DNA of 64,000 nucleotides from contig NZ_CP139992.1 of NCBI RefSeq assembly GCF_034424155.1, positions 1,070,012-1,134,011 of the forward strand. Direction: 5' to 3'. Below are positions 27,001 to 39,714 of the stretch, piece after piece. Position numbers and translations under genes: made by a program. The notes below the pieces were generated by a model. The model had not been told where the DNA came from. It did not search any database and worked only from the letters and a program-made list of their open reading frames with translations. The stretch comes from Hafnia alvei. Its GTDB lineage: Bacteria; Pseudomonadota; Gammaproteobacteria; Enterobacterales; Enterobacteriaceae. Within the stretch, counting starts at the first letter, position 1. Every line of letters starts with the position of its first letter.

Positions 27001-27975
27001 ATGGCCAATATGTTTGCTCTAATTCTGGTTATCGCAACGTTGGTGACTGGGGTTATTTGGTGTATCGACCGCTTTAAGTTAGCACCGGCGCGTCGAGCAA
27101 AGATCGAGGCGATTAATGCCCAAACGGTTGACGGTTTAGATAACCAGACCGCCAAAGACGCGGTGAAAACGTCAGGTTGGATTGAAACCTGCGTATCCGT
27201 TTTCCCTGTTTTGGCACTGGTTCTGATTATCCGCTCATTTATTTATGAGCCTTTCCAGATCCCATCAGGTTCAATGATGCCGACGCTGCTGATCGGCGAT
27301 TTCATTCTGGTAGAAAAGTTTGCCTATGGAATTAAAGAGCCTGTCGCGCAGCACACGATTATTCCAACCGGACATCCTAAGCGCGGCGATATCGTGGTAT
27401 TTAAATATCCGCTGGATCCACGTTTGGACTATATCAAACGCGCCATTGGTTTACCGGGTGATAAAGTCACTTACGATCCATACAGTAAAGAAGTTACGGT
27501 TTACCCAGCCTGCCAAACAGGGCAGAACTGCGACAAGTTATTGCCGATTACCTACAGCGCGGCTGAGCCAAGCGAGTGGGTGCAGACTTTTGGCCAAATG
27601 GGTAATGGCGAAGCGAGCAGCGGCTTTTTCCAGATTCCATTAGATCAAAACGTGGATGATGGATACCGCATGAGCGAGCGCAAAGAAACGCTGGGTACCG
27701 TTACCCATCGGATTCTGACCGTGCCTCAAGCGCAGGACATGATGTCGCGTTACTATCGCCAGCCGGGTCAACCACAGGGCGTATGGGTGGTGCCTGAAGG
27801 CCATTACTTCATGATGGGCGACAACCGTGATAACAGCGCCGATAGCCGTTATTGGGGCTTTGTTCCTGAGCAAAATCTCGTAGGTAAAGCAACGGCAATC
27901 TGGATGAGCTTTGAAAAACAAGAAGGGCAATGGCCGACCGGCGTTCGCCTGAATCGTATTGGTGGCATCCACTGA
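27001..27975 (+). CDS. lepB: Signal peptidase I
   Basis: A 324-residue inner-membrane protease that removes signal peptides from exported proteins. Two N-terminal membrane segments (about 4-22 and 60-78) precede the periplasmic catalytic domain. IPSGSMMPTLLIGDFILVEKF carries the nucleophilic serine and DYIKRAIGLPGDKV the lysine general base. MGDNRDNSADSRYWG is the conserved late box. AAGGAG precedes ATG 27001. Length matches E. coli LepB. Confidence 0.98.
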   Translation: MANMFALILVIATLVTGVIWCIDRFKLAPARRAKIEAINAQTVDGLDNQTAKDAVKTSGWIETCVSVFPVLALVLIIRSFIYEPFQIPSGSMMPTLLIGDFILVEKFAYGIKEPVAQHTIIPTGHPKRGDIVVFKYPLDPRLDYIKRAIGLPGDKVTYDPYSKEVTVYPACQTGQNCDKLLPITYSAAEPSEWVQTFGQMGNGEASSGFFQIPLDQNVDDGYRMSERKETLGTVTHRILTVPQAQDMMSRYYRQPGQPQGVWVVPEGHYFMMGDNRDNSADSRYWGFVPEQNLVGKATAIWMSFEKQEGQWPTGVRLNRIGGIH

Positions 27976-29866
<1,891 letters not shown>

Positions 29867-29878
29867 GAGATCGCGCCT

Positions 29879-30607
29879 ATGGAAGGTTGGCAACGCGCAT
29901 TTGTGTTACATGGGCGTCCCTACAGTGAAACCAGTCTTCTGTTAGACCTGTTCACTGAAGGGCACGGTCGTGTACGTCTGTTGGCAAAAGGCGCACGCAG
30001 CAAACGCTCAAGTCTCAAAGGTGCGTTACAACCTTTCACGCCGCTGCTGGTTCGCTGGGGCGGTAAAGGGGAAGTCAAAACCCTACGTAATGCTGAGCCT
30101 GTTTCATTAGGGCTACCGCTGACGGGCATTTCGCTCTATAGCGGTCTGTATGTCAATGAGCTGGTTTCCCGCGTGCTTGAGCAGGAAACCAACTACTCTT
30201 CGTTATTCTTCGATTACCTCAACTGTTTACAAAATCTGGCGGCGACCGTCGGCTCTCCTGAACATACGCTGCGTGAATTCGAACTCGCTTTGCTGGGCAA
30301 TCTTGGCTATGGCATCGATTTTCTGCACTGCGCGGGCAGCGGCGAACCGGTCTCTGATGAGATGACCTATCGCTACCGTGAAGAGAAAGGCTTTATCGCC
30401 AGTCTGCTGGTCGATCAGCTCAGCTTTACCGGCCGCGATTTAAAAGCGTTAGCTGAACGTAGATTCCCTGATCCCCTCACGCTGCGTGCGGCTAAACGTT
30501 TTACGCGTATGGCGCTGAAACCCTATTTAGGTGGAAAACCGCTAAAAAGCCGTGAGCTGTTCCGTCAGTTTGTCGGAAAACGCCCAGTCAAACCTGCATC
30601 TGCTTGA
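29879..30607 (+). CDS. recO: DNA repair protein RecO
   Basis: A 242-residue protein with an N-terminal OB-fold ([40 protein letters not shown]) and a helical C-terminal domain. RecO works with RecR (and RecF) to load RecA on SSB-coated single-stranded DNA. It lies 12 bases after era, the standard rnc-era-recO operon. Length matches E. coli RecO. Confidence 0.97.
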   Translation: MEGWQRAFVLHGRPYSETSLLLDLFTEGHGRVRLLAKGARSKRSSLKGALQPFTPLLVRWGGKGEVKTLRNAEPVSLGLPLTGISLYSGLYVNELVSRVLEQETNYSSLFFDYLNCLQNLAATVGSPEHTLREFELALLGNLGYGIDFLHCAGSGEPVSDEMTYRYREEKGFIASLLVDQLSFTGRDLKALAERRFPDPLTLRAAKRFTRMALKPYLGGKPLKSRELFRQFVGKRPVKPASA

Positions 30608-30738
30608 AATCTCACTGTCCCCTACATCGCAATAATTCTGTCTGACCCTATCCCGCTAAGTTCGGTGTACACTGATGCGAACTAAGCCTTATTCTGTCTG
30701 TAATCTCTGACTTAAACGTTTTCTTAAGAGGATTTGTC

Positions 30739-31470
30739 ATGGCTGATTTACTGTTGGGCGTCAATATCGATCATATCGCAACCCTGCGCAATGCGCGTGG
30801 CACCCAGTATCCAGACCCTGTTCAAGCGGCATTTATTGCAGAGCAGGCTGGCGCCGATGGGATCACCGTGCATCTGCGCGAAGACCGTCGCCACATTACC
30901 GATCGCGATGTGCGTTTGCTGCGCCAAACTATTCAGACGCGTATGAATCTGGAAATGGCGGTTACCGATGAGATGATCGATATCGCCTGTGAATTGAAGC
31001 CGCATTTTTGTTGTTTAGTGCCTGAAAAGCGCCAAGAAGTGACTACCGAAGGCGGGTTAGACGTTGCGGGCCAGTTGGACAAAATGACGGTTGCAGTGGA
31101 GCGCTTAACTCAGGCGGGTATTTTGGTATCGCTGTTTATCGATCCCGACCAGCGTCAGATTGAAGCCGCTGTGAGCGTTGGCGCGCCCTATATTGAAATT
31201 CACACCGGTGCTTATGCCGATGCAGAATGTGAACTAAAACGACAAGCCGAATTTGAACGTATTGCCCAAGCCGCGCGTTTTGCCAACGAGCGCGGTTTGA
31301 AAGTCAATGCGGGCCACGGTTTGACCTATCATAACGTCCTGCCGATTGCGGCATTGCCTGAAATGCATGAGCTGAATATTGGCCACAGCATCATTGGTCG
31401 TGCGGTGATGAGCGGTTTACCTGAGGCCGTGAGTGCCATGAAACAGCTGATGTTGGAAGCGCGTCGCTAA
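30739..31470 (+). CDS. pdxJ: Pyridoxine 5'-phosphate synthase
   Basis: A 243-residue TIM-barrel enzyme that condenses 1-deoxyxylulose 5-phosphate with aminoacetone phosphate to make pyridoxine phosphate. It begins [24 protein letters not shown], with [46 protein letters not shown] and [12 protein letters not shown] as conserved loops. GAGG precedes the start. Its stop shares a base with the acpS ATG (TAATG), as in E. coli. Confidence 0.98.
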   Translation: MADLLLGVNIDHIATLRNARGTQYPDPVQAAFIAEQAGADGITVHLREDRRHITDRDVRLLRQTIQTRMNLEMAVTDEMIDIACELKPHFCCLVPEKRQEVTTEGGLDVAGQLDKMTVAVERLTQAGILVSLFIDPDQRQIEAAVSVGAPYIEIHTGAYADAECELKRQAEFERIAQAARFANERGLKVNAGHGLTYHNVLPIAALPEMHELNIGHSIIGRAVMSGLPEAVSAMKQLMLEARR

Positions 31471-31850
31471 TGGCTGTTCTAGGATTGGGCACTGATATCG
31501 TTGAAATTTCTCGCATTGAGGCCGTAGTCGAGCGCAGTGGCGATCAAATGGCGAAACGCGTATTGGCGCCCGCTGAATGGGAGCAATACTGCGCTCATCA
31601 GCAGAAAATTCGTTATTTAGCCAAGCGCTTTGCGGTGAAAGAGGCTGCGGCTAAGGCATTTGGCACCGGTATTCGTAACGGGCTGGCCTTTGCTCAGTTT
31701 GAAGTTTACAACGATTCGCTGGGCAAGCCGGTACTGCGTTTACACGGGCGAGCCGCCGAGCTGGCGCAGGAAATGGGGATTACGTCGATTCACGTTTCTC
31801 TGGCTGATGAACGCCGCTATGCCTGTGCGACCGTGATTGTTGAAGGGTAA
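31470..31850 (+). CDS. acpS: Holo-[acyl-carrier-protein] synthase
   Basis: A 126-residue phosphopantetheinyl transferase that attaches the CoA-derived arm to acyl carrier protein. [14 protein letters not shown] carries the conserved metal-binding Asp, and [24 protein letters not shown] the catalytic Glu and Lys region. [17 protein letters not shown] closes the fold. Start codon overlaps the pdxJ stop. Length equals the E. coli protein. Confidence 0.98.
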   Translation: MAVLGLGTDIVEISRIEAVVERSGDQMAKRVLAPAEWEQYCAHQQKIRYLAKRFAVKEAAAKAFGTGIRNGLAFAQFEVYNDSLGKPVLRLHGRAAELAQEMGITSIHVSLADERRYACATVIVEG

Positions 31851-31869
31851 AAAATAGCGAGATAACTAA

Positions 31870-31901
31870 CGCTCAATCACCGTTCTGCGCGTGATTGAGC
31901 G
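31870..31901. terminator. Hairpin between convergent acpS and barA
   Basis: CGCTCAATCAC and GTGATTGAGCG form a perfect 11-pair stem with a 10-base loop, placed 20 bases past acpS and 10 bases past the barA stop. T-runs are lacking on both sides, so the terminator reading rests on stem strength and position. Confidence 0.55.
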
Positions 31902-31911
31902 CCCAACAATG

Positions 31912-34653
31912 CTAGCCGTTCAGTTTCTCCTGTGCGGCTTTCTCCACGTTTTCAATTTCGTCGAGTAACTCCATCCACTCCGGCTCTAAATCGCCCACCG
32001 CAATCTCATGGCGCAGTTGTTGCTCGATATAACGGCACAGACGTTTCAACCGTGGAAGACCACTGTAACTGCAGCTACCGTGAAGCTTGTGAATAATATC
32101 TACGATAGCCGGATCCTGATTGCCTTCGAGAGCCGCTTCCACCTGTGTTTTGACCTGTGGAAGGAACTCCAGCAGCATCTGTAGTAAATCCCGCGCCAGA
32201 TCTTCTTTATTGGCCGCTTGTCGCAGCGCCATGTCCCAATCGAGCGTCAGATCGCTATCGGTTTCAAGTGATGCGGCTGCGGCTGGTGAATTAGTCTCAT
32301 TAGGGGCACGATAGTAACGCGCTAGAAGCTGGCGCAGCATATTTTCGTCGATGGGTTTAGCGAGATAGTCATCCATCCCCGCGCGGAGTAGGCGCTCACG
32401 TTCACCGTTAATGGCATGTGCCGTTACGGCGATGATTGGCGTATCAACATAGCGTGGAATTTTGCGGATTAATTCACTGGTACGAATGCCGTCCATTTCT
32501 GGCATTTGAATATCCATGAGGATGATGTCTAAACGATGCTCCTTAGCTTGAGCAATCGCTTCTTCACCGCTATGACACAGAATAATTTGTTCGACCAGCT
32601 CACCTAACAGCGCGCCAATCAGCTTCAGGTTGGCCGGATTATCATCAACCGCCATGACGTTCAGCGGTAGGCGCTCAACCTTATGCTCAATCACCACCGG
32701 CGCACGCTTCGGCAGGCTATTATCCAGCAAAATAGGCAGCAGACGGTTGCTAGTCAGCGGTTTGGCTAAACAACTGCGTACTCCTTGTTCTTTCAGTTCA
32801 TCGCTATAGAGCAGCTTGTGGCTCGGCATAGCAAGGATCACGCGGTTGGCTAAGGACAACGCGGTTTTCAGCTTATCGCGGCCCTGTGCATCGTCATAGG
32901 TGAAGTTAACCGGCAGCCCCACCAACAGGATATCGTAGTGAGAGTCAGGAATAACCTGAGCCAGAAGTGGGCTGTAGCTCACTTCTAACGGCGTTGCCTG
33001 AAGCAAGTCCAGCGTGCATTGTGCCGCAACGGGGTTTGACTCGACATAAAGCAGTTTTTGCCCGGCTAAACGCTGCATCGGGAAGTGACTTGCCGGTGCG
33101 TTATGGTTGAGCTCAAGTTGAATATGGAACCAGAATGTCGAACCTTTGTTCGGCTGGCTATGGAAGCTAATATCCCCACCCATTTCATTCACCAGTTTCT
33201 GGGTGATGACCAACCCCAATCCAGTGCCGCCATGACGGCGAGAGATACTGGCATCTGCCTGTCGGAATGCTTGGAACAGCTGCGATTGCTGGCGTTCTGA
33301 GATACCAATACCGGTGTCGTGCACCAACACTTCAAGCTCCACCTGATGTGGGGTGGTGCTACGCAGCTCAATGCGAATATCAATATTCCCTTTCTCGGTG
33401 AATTTAATCGCATTACCTAACAGGTTAGTGAGGACTTGCTGTATCCGCATCGGGTCGCCGATCACATGTTCGGGAACGTCGTTACGAATATTCAGAGTAA
33501 GCTCAATGCCTTTTTCGTGTGCGCTAGGAGCAAGTAAAACGGTGACTTCATCGATGGTTTCACGCAGCAGGAAAGGAATATGTTCCAGTACCAGTTTGCC
33601 TGCTTCAAGCTTCGAGAAATCAAGCACATCGTTGATGATGGTCAGAAGATTATTTGCCGAACGTTCAATGGTCTGCAAGTAGTCACTTTGGGTCGCGTTA
33701 AGCGGTGTTTTCAGCACTTGTCGAGTAAAGCCGATGACGCCATTGAGCGGCGTACGCAGCTCATGCGACATATTGGCCAAAAACTCGGATTTAATTCGCG
33801 CAGCTTCCTGAGCACGTTTTTTAGCTAAATCTAACTCGACGTTTTGGATTTCCATCTGCTCGAGCGTTTCACGCAGGTCTGAAGTGGCCTGATCGATATT
33901 TTGCTGCATCTCTTCGTGATAGGCCGTCAGAGACATTGCCATCGAATTAATACCGTTTTTGAGCATATCCAGCTCACCCAGCATATGGCCTTCTACGCGA
34001 CTGTCGAGCTGCCCGCGACGGATACGGTCGACGGTGTTAACCATGTTGCGGATAGGCCCTGTGACATCGCGCATCAGCCGGTAGGCAAACAGCAACGCAA
34101 TACACATGCAGATAATCAATAGCAACGTCGCAACGAACACTTCCTTGTATTGCTGTAATCGCACCGAACGCAGATCCAATTCAACCGCGATATAGCCAAG
34201 GTGTGGATTTTCGTCGTTGGTTGCATCGATAAATCGGTCTTCTGAGATGATCGGCGTGCGCAGGATTAACGAATCCCCATGCTTAGAAAGCATCAGGTCG
34301 TTAGGCATCGGCACCCCTTTAGGGAGCTGTAGCAGCGAATAGTTGTGGTGATAATTCGAGGTGACGAACAGATCGTTATTATCGTCGAAAACGGCGATGG
34401 AACGCACGATATCGGAATGACGGCGATGCAGCAGGCCAATCAACTGTCGCACGGCTTCACGGCTACGGAAGGTCATACCGTATTCGCTAGCCACGGCAAG
34501 CGGCTCAATGATGCTGGCTCCAGAATCCACCAATTGTGCTTGTAACTCATTGTATCTATGAACAACGAAGAAAGTACTGAGCAGCAAACCAATCAATAAA
34601 GTGGGGGCTAAAATCAGTACCATCATGCGCGCACGCAGGCTGTATTTGGTCAT
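31912..34653 (-). CDS. barA: Hybrid sensor histidine kinase BarA
   Basis: A 913-residue tripartite sensor kinase. Two N-terminal membrane helices (about 10-30 and 170-190) flank a periplasmic domain. HAMP follows, then HisKA ([17 protein letters not shown], phospho-His), HATPase ([13 protein letters not shown]), a receiver with Asp in [12 protein letters not shown], and an HPt domain ([14 protein letters not shown]). With UvrY it senses short-chain carboxylates and controls the Csr small RNAs. It is divergent from rlmD as in E. coli. Length is near the E. coli 918. Confidence 0.97.
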   Translation of the reverse strand: MTKYSLRARMMVLILAPTLLIGLLLSTFFVVHRYNELQAQLVDSGASIIEPLAVASEYGMTFRSREAVRQLIGLLHRRHSDIVRSIAVFDDNNDLFVTSNYHHNYSLLQLPKGVPMPNDLMLSKHGDSLILRTPIISEDRFIDATNDENPHLGYIAVELDLRSVRLQQYKEVFVATLLLIICMCIALLFAYRLMRDVTGPIRNMVNTVDRIRRGQLDSRVEGHMLGELDMLKNGINSMAMSLTAYHEEMQQNIDQATSDLRETLEQMEIQNVELDLAKKRAQEAARIKSEFLANMSHELRTPLNGVIGFTRQVLKTPLNATQSDYLQTIERSANNLLTIINDVLDFSKLEAGKLVLEHIPFLLRETIDEVTVLLAPSAHEKGIELTLNIRNDVPEHVIGDPMRIQQVLTNLLGNAIKFTEKGNIDIRIELRSTTPHQVELEVLVHDTGIGISERQQSQLFQAFRQADASISRRHGGTGLGLVITQKLVNEMGGDISFHSQPNKGSTFWFHIQLELNHNAPASHFPMQRLAGQKLLYVESNPVAAQCTLDLLQATPLEVSYSPLLAQVIPDSHYDILLVGLPVNFTYDDAQGRDKLKTALSLANRVILAMPSHKLLYSDELKEQGVRSCLAKPLTSNRLLPILLDNSLPKRAPVVIEHKVERLPLNVMAVDDNPANLKLIGALLGELVEQIILCHSGEEAIAQAKEHRLDIILMDIQMPEMDGIRTSELIRKIPRYVDTPIIAVTAHAINGERERLLRAGMDDYLAKPIDENMLRQLLARYYRAPNETNSPAAAASLETDSDLTLDWDMALRQAANKEDLARDLLQMLLEFLPQVKTQVEAALEGNQDPAIVDIIHKLHGSCSYSGLPRLKRLCRYIEQQLRHEIAVGDLEPEWMELLDEIENVEKAAQEKLNG

Positions 34654-34729
34654 GTGGGTCCAATGTGGGAGAATTGGTGGCAGATATCATTATTAGCGAA
34701 AGCTAAAACCAACAACAAATCGATAAAAC

Positions 34730-36046
34730 ATGGCTCAATTTTACTCTCCGGGACGCCGTGTGGCGACCCGACAAACCATAACTGTGACGGCAACCGACCT
34801 TGATCCTTTTGGCCAGGGTGTTGCGCGCCACAATGGTAAAGCTATCTTTATTTCAGGCCTATTGCCAGATGAGCAAGCCGAAGTCACGTTAACCGAAGAT
34901 AAAAAGCAGTTCGCTCGCGCCAAAGTGAAGCGTTTACTCACTCGCAGTCCAGAGCGTGTAGCGCCACGTTGCCCGCATTTTGGCACCTGTGGCGGCTGCC
35001 AACAGCAACATGCCAGTGAGCCTCTGCAGCAGCGCAGTAAATCGGCTTCTCTCCAGCGCCTGATCAATCGTGAAACAGGTTTGGATATCATACCAGAATC
35101 CGTTATTAGCGGGCCAGAATACGGCTACCGTCGGCGTGCGCGTTTAGGATTACAGTTTCAGCCGAAGCAACAACAACTGGTGATGGGATTTCGCAAGTCA
35201 GGTTCTAATGATTTAGTGCCTGTTAACGCGTGCCCTGTATTAGCGCCCGCGCTGGCATCGCTTTTGCAACCGCTGCATGAATGTCTGGCCGGAATGAAGG
35301 TGGTTCGTCGTTTAGGCCATGCGGAACTTGTTTTGGCCGATAATGGCCCCGTGTTGGTATTGCGCCATCTTGATCCGTTGAAAGAACAAGATTTGGCCCG
35401 ATTGCACAATTTTAGTGCGCAGCATCGCGTTATGATCTACCTGCAGGGTAATGACGACGAACTGGTTAAGCTGTGCGATGACGCACCGTTTTATCAGGTT
35501 GATAAACTGCGCTTATTTTTTAGCCCCAAAGATTTTATTCAGGTCAACGACGCCGTGAATCAACAGATGGTTGCGCAGGCGTTGGAGTGGCTAGAGGTAG
35601 AATCGACCGATCGCGTGTTAGATCTGTTTTGCGGTATGGGCAACTTCACATTACCGTTAGCAAAACGCGCAAAACAGGTCGTTGGCGTTGAAGGTGTTGC
35701 TACGCTGGTGGCAAATGGTCTGTATAATGCCCAGATTAATGCATTGAATAACGTCGAGTTCTTCCAGCACAACTTGGAGGAGGATGTGACTCTGCAGCCA
35801 TGGGCTAAACTTGGGTTTGATAAAGTGTTGTTAGATCCAGCGCGAGCCGGCGCCGCAGGCGTCATGGACCACATTGTTAAACTGGCACCGCAGAAGGTGG
35901 TTTATGTTTCCTGTAATCCCACCACGCTGGCGCGTGACAGTCAGATTTTAATCGCCGCGGGTTACCAAATGGCGCGCGTGCGAATGCTAGATATGTTTCC
36001 CCACACGGGGCATTTAGAGTCGATGGCGTTGTTTGTTGCGTCGTAG
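34730..36046 (+). CDS. rlmD: 23S rRNA (uracil(1939)-C5)-methyltransferase
   Basis: A 438-residue enzyme (RumA) with an N-terminal TRAM domain ([23 protein letters not shown]). A [4Fe-4S] cluster is bound by [14 protein letters not shown] together with the Cys in VNACPVLAP. The Rossmann methyltransferase domain has [15 protein letters not shown], and [11 protein letters not shown] carries the catalytic cysteine. It methylates U1939 of 23S rRNA. It lies directly upstream of relA as in E. coli. Confidence 0.97.
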   Translation: MAQFYSPGRRVATRQTITVTATDLDPFGQGVARHNGKAIFISGLLPDEQAEVTLTEDKKQFARAKVKRLLTRSPERVAPRCPHFGTCGGCQQQHASEPLQQRSKSASLQRLINRETGLDIIPESVISGPEYGYRRRARLGLQFQPKQQQLVMGFRKSGSNDLVPVNACPVLAPALASLLQPLHECLAGMKVVRRLGHAELVLADNGPVLVLRHLDPLKEQDLARLHNFSAQHRVMIYLQGNDDELVKLCDDAPFYQVDKLRLFFSPKDFIQVNDAVNQQMVAQALEWLEVESTDRVLDLFCGMGNFTLPLAKRAKQVVGVEGVATLVANGLYNAQINALNNVEFFQHNLEEDVTLQPWAKLGFDKVLLDPARAGAAGVMDHIVKLAPQKVVYVSCNPTTLARDSQILIAAGYQMARVRMLDMFPHTGHLESMALFVAS

Positions 36047-36081
36047 TACGGCTCAAAGTTGATGAGTAAAAGGGAGAGGAT

Positions 36082-38325
36082 ATGGTTGCGGTAAGAAGTG
36101 CCCATCTAAATACGGCTGGTGAATTTGCCCTCGATGAGTGGGTGAAGAGCCTGAATCTGTCGAACCAGCAGTCGTGTGAGCGTCTCTCTGCAACTTGGCG
36201 TTATTGTCAGCAAAAAACACTTAACCATCCTGACGCGGCATTGTTACTGTGGCGCGGCGTTGAAATGGTGGAAATTCTCTCCACGCTCAGCATGGACAAC
36301 GACAGTATGCGCACCGCGCTGCTGTTTCCGCTGGTGGAAGCCAAGGTCATTGACCGTGAAACCGTCGAAGAAGATTTTGGTAAAGAAATCACCAATCTGG
36401 TGCATGGCGTGCTGGAAATGGATGCTATCCGCGCGTTAAAAGCCACCCAAAATGACTCCGGCGCCTCCGAGCAGGTGGATAATATCCGCCGCATGCTGCT
36501 GGCGATGGTGGAAGATTTCCGCTGCGTGGTGATAAAGCTGGCTGAGCGTATTGCTCATCTACGCGAGGTCAAAGATGCGCCAGAAGAAGAACGCGTATTG
36601 GCGGCCAAAGAGTGTTTCAACATCTATGCGCCGTTGGCAAATCGTCTGGGTATTGGGCAGCTAAAGTGGGAGTTAGAGGATTTCTGCTTCCGTTACCTGC
36701 ATCCAGATGAATATAAAAAGATTGCCAAACTGTTGCATGAACGCCGTATCGATCGTGAGCAGTTTATTGACGATTTTGTTGAAGCGCTGCGCAAGGAAAT
36801 GGCCAAAGAAGGTGTCAAAGCCGAAATTTATGGCCGACCCAAACACATCTACAGCATCTGGCGCAAAATGCAGAAAAAGGCATTGGCGTTTGATGAGCTA
36901 TTTGACGTGCGTGCGGTGCGCATCGTGGTTGAGCGCTTGCAAGATTGCTACGCGGCGCTGGGGATAGTGCACACTCACTATCGTCATTTGCCTAATGAAT
37001 TTGACGACTATGTGGCTAACCCAAAACCTAATGGTTATCAGTCGATTCATACCGTAGTTTTAGGCCCGCGTGGTAAAACGCTAGAGATTCAGATCCGTAC
37101 ACGCCAGATGCATGAAGATGCCGAGCTGGGCGTTGCGGCGCACTGGAAATACAAAGAGGGGCCGCAGGCGGCGGGTCGTTCTGGTTACGAAGGCCGAATT
37201 GCATGGCTGCGTAAACTGATTGCATGGCAAGAAGAGATGGCGGATTCCGGCGAGATGCTGGATGAGGTACGTAGTCAGGTATTTGACGATCGTGTTTATG
37301 TATTTACGCCAAAAGGCGACGTCGTGGATCTGCCTGCGGGCTCAACGCCGCTCGACTTTGCTTATCATATCCACAGCGACGTCGGTCATCGCTGCATCGG
37401 TGCCAAAATTGGTGGCCGCATCGTGCCGTTCACCTATCAGCTACAGATGGGCGATCAGGTTGAAATTATCACCCAGAAGCAGCCAAACCCAAGCCGCGAC
37501 TGGCTGAACCCGAACCTTGGCTATGTGACAACCAGCCGTGGGCGCGCCAAAATCCATAACTGGTTCCGCAAGCAAGATAAGGACAAAAATATCCTTGCTG
37601 GCCGCCAAATTCTCGATGATGAACTTGAGCGCTTGGATATCAGCCTGAAAGAAGCTGAGAAGCTTCTGATCCCGCGTTATAACGTCAATTCAATGGATGA
37701 GGTTCTGGCGGCGATAGGCGGCGGCGATATTCGCGTTAACCAAATGGTTAACTTCCTACAGGGCAAAACGAATAAGCCAAGTGCGGAAGAAGCCGATCGG
37801 GAAGCGCTAAAACAGCTCACGCAAAAAGGCCAATCTCAGTCACGTAGTGATAAGAGCAGCGGTCGTGTTGTAGTGGAAGGCGTTGGTAATTTAATGCACC
37901 ACATTGCGCGCTGCTGCCAGCCGATCCCTGGCGATGAAATTATCGGTTTTATCACTCAGGGGCGCGGTATTTCAATTCACCGCTCTGACTGCGATCAGCT
38001 AAATGAATTACGCTCTCATGCGCCTGAACGTATCATTGACGCGGTATGGGGCGAAAGCTACTCCAGTGGCTATTCGCTGGTGGTTCGCGTGATGGCTAAC
38101 GATCGTAGTGGTCTGCTACGTGATATCACCACCATTCTCGCCAATGAGAAGGTTAACGTGCTGGGCGTGGCCAGCCGTAGCGATACCAAAAAACAGTTGG
38201 CAACGATTGATATGGATATCGAGATTTATAATCTGCAGGTGCTTGGACGTGTGCTGGCAAAATTAAATCAGTTACCCGATGTTATCGATGCGCGCCGATT
38301 GCACGGTGGAAAAGCAGAAAAATAA
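36082..38325 (+). CDS. relA: GTP pyrophosphokinase RelA
   Basis: A 747-residue (p)ppGpp synthetase of the stringent response, activated on ribosomes with uncharged tRNA. The N-terminal hydrolase-like domain lacks the HD metal motif, as usual for RelA. The synthetase domain spans roughly residues 230-380 (GRPKHIYSIWRKMQKKAL and PNGYQSIHTVVLGP). TGS (RVYVFTPKGDVVDLPAGSTPLDFAYHIHSDVGHR), a zinc-finger-like HHIARCCQPIPGDE, and a C-terminal ACT domain (VRVMANDRSGLLRDITTIL) follow. A terminator lies just past the stop. No mazEF follows, unlike E. coli. Confidence 0.98.
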   Translation: MVAVRSAHLNTAGEFALDEWVKSLNLSNQQSCERLSATWRYCQQKTLNHPDAALLLWRGVEMVEILSTLSMDNDSMRTALLFPLVEAKVIDRETVEEDFGKEITNLVHGVLEMDAIRALKATQNDSGASEQVDNIRRMLLAMVEDFRCVVIKLAERIAHLREVKDAPEEERVLAAKECFNIYAPLANRLGIGQLKWELEDFCFRYLHPDEYKKIAKLLHERRIDREQFIDDFVEALRKEMAKEGVKAEIYGRPKHIYSIWRKMQKKALAFDELFDVRAVRIVVERLQDCYAALGIVHTHYRHLPNEFDDYVANPKPNGYQSIHTVVLGPRGKTLEIQIRTRQMHEDAELGVAAHWKYKEGPQAAGRSGYEGRIAWLRKLIAWQEEMADSGEMLDEVRSQVFDDRVYVFTPKGDVVDLPAGSTPLDFAYHIHSDVGHRCIGAKIGGRIVPFTYQLQMGDQVEIITQKQPNPSRDWLNPNLGYVTTSRGRAKIHNWFRKQDKDKNILAGRQILDDELERLDISLKEAEKLLIPRYNVNSMDEVLAAIGGGDIRVNQMVNFLQGKTNKPSAEEADREALKQLTQKGQSQSRSDKSSGRVVVEGVGNLMHHIARCCQPIPGDEIIGFITQGRGISIHRSDCDQLNELRSHAPERIIDAVWGESYSSGYSLVVRVMANDRSGLLRDITTILANEKVNVLGVASRSDTKKQLATIDMDIEIYNLQVLGRVLAKLNQLPDVIDARRLHGGKAEK

Positions 38326-38676
38326 CTAGCTAAAAATAGAGGTGGCGCTATTCGTCACCTCTATTTATATTAAGATAATTCTATTTTTAATAAAAATCCT
38401 ATTAAATTAGATTTAACTATTAATATGTAATCTGATTTCTAATTATATTTTTAATTTTTATTTATCAGCGTGTTACCGTTTTCTTTCTCGTTATCAATCA
38501 TGATTTTTGTTTCATGGTGGCGCTCATTTTATGAGTCTCGCGATGCATCTCTGGATAATTATTTACATCTGACTTATTATCAACGAAATATTCACTGAGT
38601 ATACGCCTCAGTTGTGCCTTTCAGACAATAATCCTAAAGAGAATAATCTACTCATGAGAAAATTCTGGTTTGGCTT
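38326..38676. other. AT-rich intergenic region between relA and the diguanylate cyclase gene
   Basis: About 350 bases, very AT-rich from 38,370 to 38,470. It contains the relA terminator and presumably the promoter of the following c-di-GMP gene pair. An eight-codon frame (ATG 38655, MRKFWFGL) ends in TGA that overlaps the ATG of the next gene. Confidence 0.6.
38334..38366 (+). terminator. Terminator of relA
   Basis: AAATAGAGGTG and CACCTCTATTT form an 11-pair stem around an 11-base loop, eight bases past the relA stop, followed by AT-rich sequence. Confidence 0.75.
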
Positions 38677-39702
38677 ATGAGCTCAAATAATCTTTTTTTC
38701 CGCTTGCTAAGCCAGCGTCAGGACGTAATAACGGTAATATTGTTCGTTATCAGTGCTGCCTGTTTTACACTTTTTTATTACAAAACTGAAACAACCGTTA
38801 AGCAGATGGAATTTTTGCTTAAACTTTCCAGCGCCCGCAGCGACTTTCTCTCTCTCTCCGCGTCTACGTTTTATAATATAGATAATCGAAAAACGAATGA
38901 GCGGCTCAAAGATAGCCAATTACAAGCTTTACAGTGGAGTTATTCAAACTATATTAATTTGCTACACAGCTTTTCAATCCCTAAAGGGTTAAAAGAAAGT
39001 GAAGAAACGGCGTCAAACGAATTATTTAACCGGGTTATCAATGCTAGGCATGGTGATTCGGGGACCATGGTATTACCGTCGAATACCCAAAACTTCAGAG
39101 CGATTATTGAAGAGTCGTTAGAGGAAATAAAATATACGTTTCATTGGCAGTTAATACTGCTGATCTTAATCCCCTTTCTTATTGCCGTTATCCGCACGCT
39201 ACATGGACTCTACTATATAGATATCTTTGATAAGATGAATAAAGACTACTATATGGATTTTTTGACCAAAGCCTATAATCGCCGATATATTCCTAAGATT
39301 AAAAAACGTGCTGGTTTAGACTATGTTCTTGCTATCGATATCGACCACTTTAAACAAATCAATGATAGCTATGGTCATGATATTGGTGATGAAGCTTTGT
39401 ACAAATGCACGAAGATTATGCAGGGAAATATCAAGGCGAGTGACATTGTTGTTCGCATGGGAGGCGATGAGTTTGTGGTCTTTTTGTTTAATGCCACCTT
39501 ACAGGATGCCAAGCATGTTACTGAGCAAATTTTGCATGATATTAATGATGAGAAACTCTATATTTCTGAGAGCGTGACGGCAAAAATGACCGTTTCAATT
39601 GGCGTCGCGAAGTTCGATAATGATATTTCCACGACAATGAAACTGGCAGATGTTAACTTATACGAGTCTAAGAGTCGCGGTAAGAAACAGTTCACCTTCT
39701 GA
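38677..39702 (+). CDS. Membrane diguanylate cyclase (GGDEF)
   Basis: A 341-residue inner-membrane protein. A first membrane helix (VITVILFVISAACFTLFYY, about residues 17-36), a roughly 110-residue periplasmic helical sensor, and a second helix (LILLILIPFLIAVIRTL, about 157-174) precede the cytoplasmic GGDEF domain. That domain begins DYYMDFLTKAYNRRY, has DIDHFKQINDSYGHDIGDEAL, and the active-site motif MGGDEFVVF is intact. It should make cyclic di-GMP. No RxxD inhibitory site is obvious five residues before GGDEF. It is followed after 12 bases by an EAL gene, suggesting paired synthesis and breakdown. I cannot name the E. coli equivalent with confidence. Confidence 0.88.
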   Translation: MSSNNLFFRLLSQRQDVITVILFVISAACFTLFYYKTETTVKQMEFLLKLSSARSDFLSLSASTFYNIDNRKTNERLKDSQLQALQWSYSNYINLLHSFSIPKGLKESEETASNELFNRVINARHGDSGTMVLPSNTQNFRAIIEESLEEIKYTFHWQLILLILIPFLIAVIRTLHGLYYIDIFDKMNKDYYMDFLTKAYNRRYIPKIKKRAGLDYVLAIDIDHFKQINDSYGHDIGDEALYKCTKIMQGNIKASDIVVRMGGDEFVVFLFNATLQDAKHVTEQILHDINDEKLYISESVTAKMTVSIGVAKFDNDISTTMKLADVNLYESKSRGKKQFTF

Positions 39703-39714
39703 GCACTAGTTCGT

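Noticed and set aside
38326-38676. Possible remnant of mazEF after relA
   Set aside because: No frame or residual similarity to MazE or MazF was visible in the AT-rich spacer.
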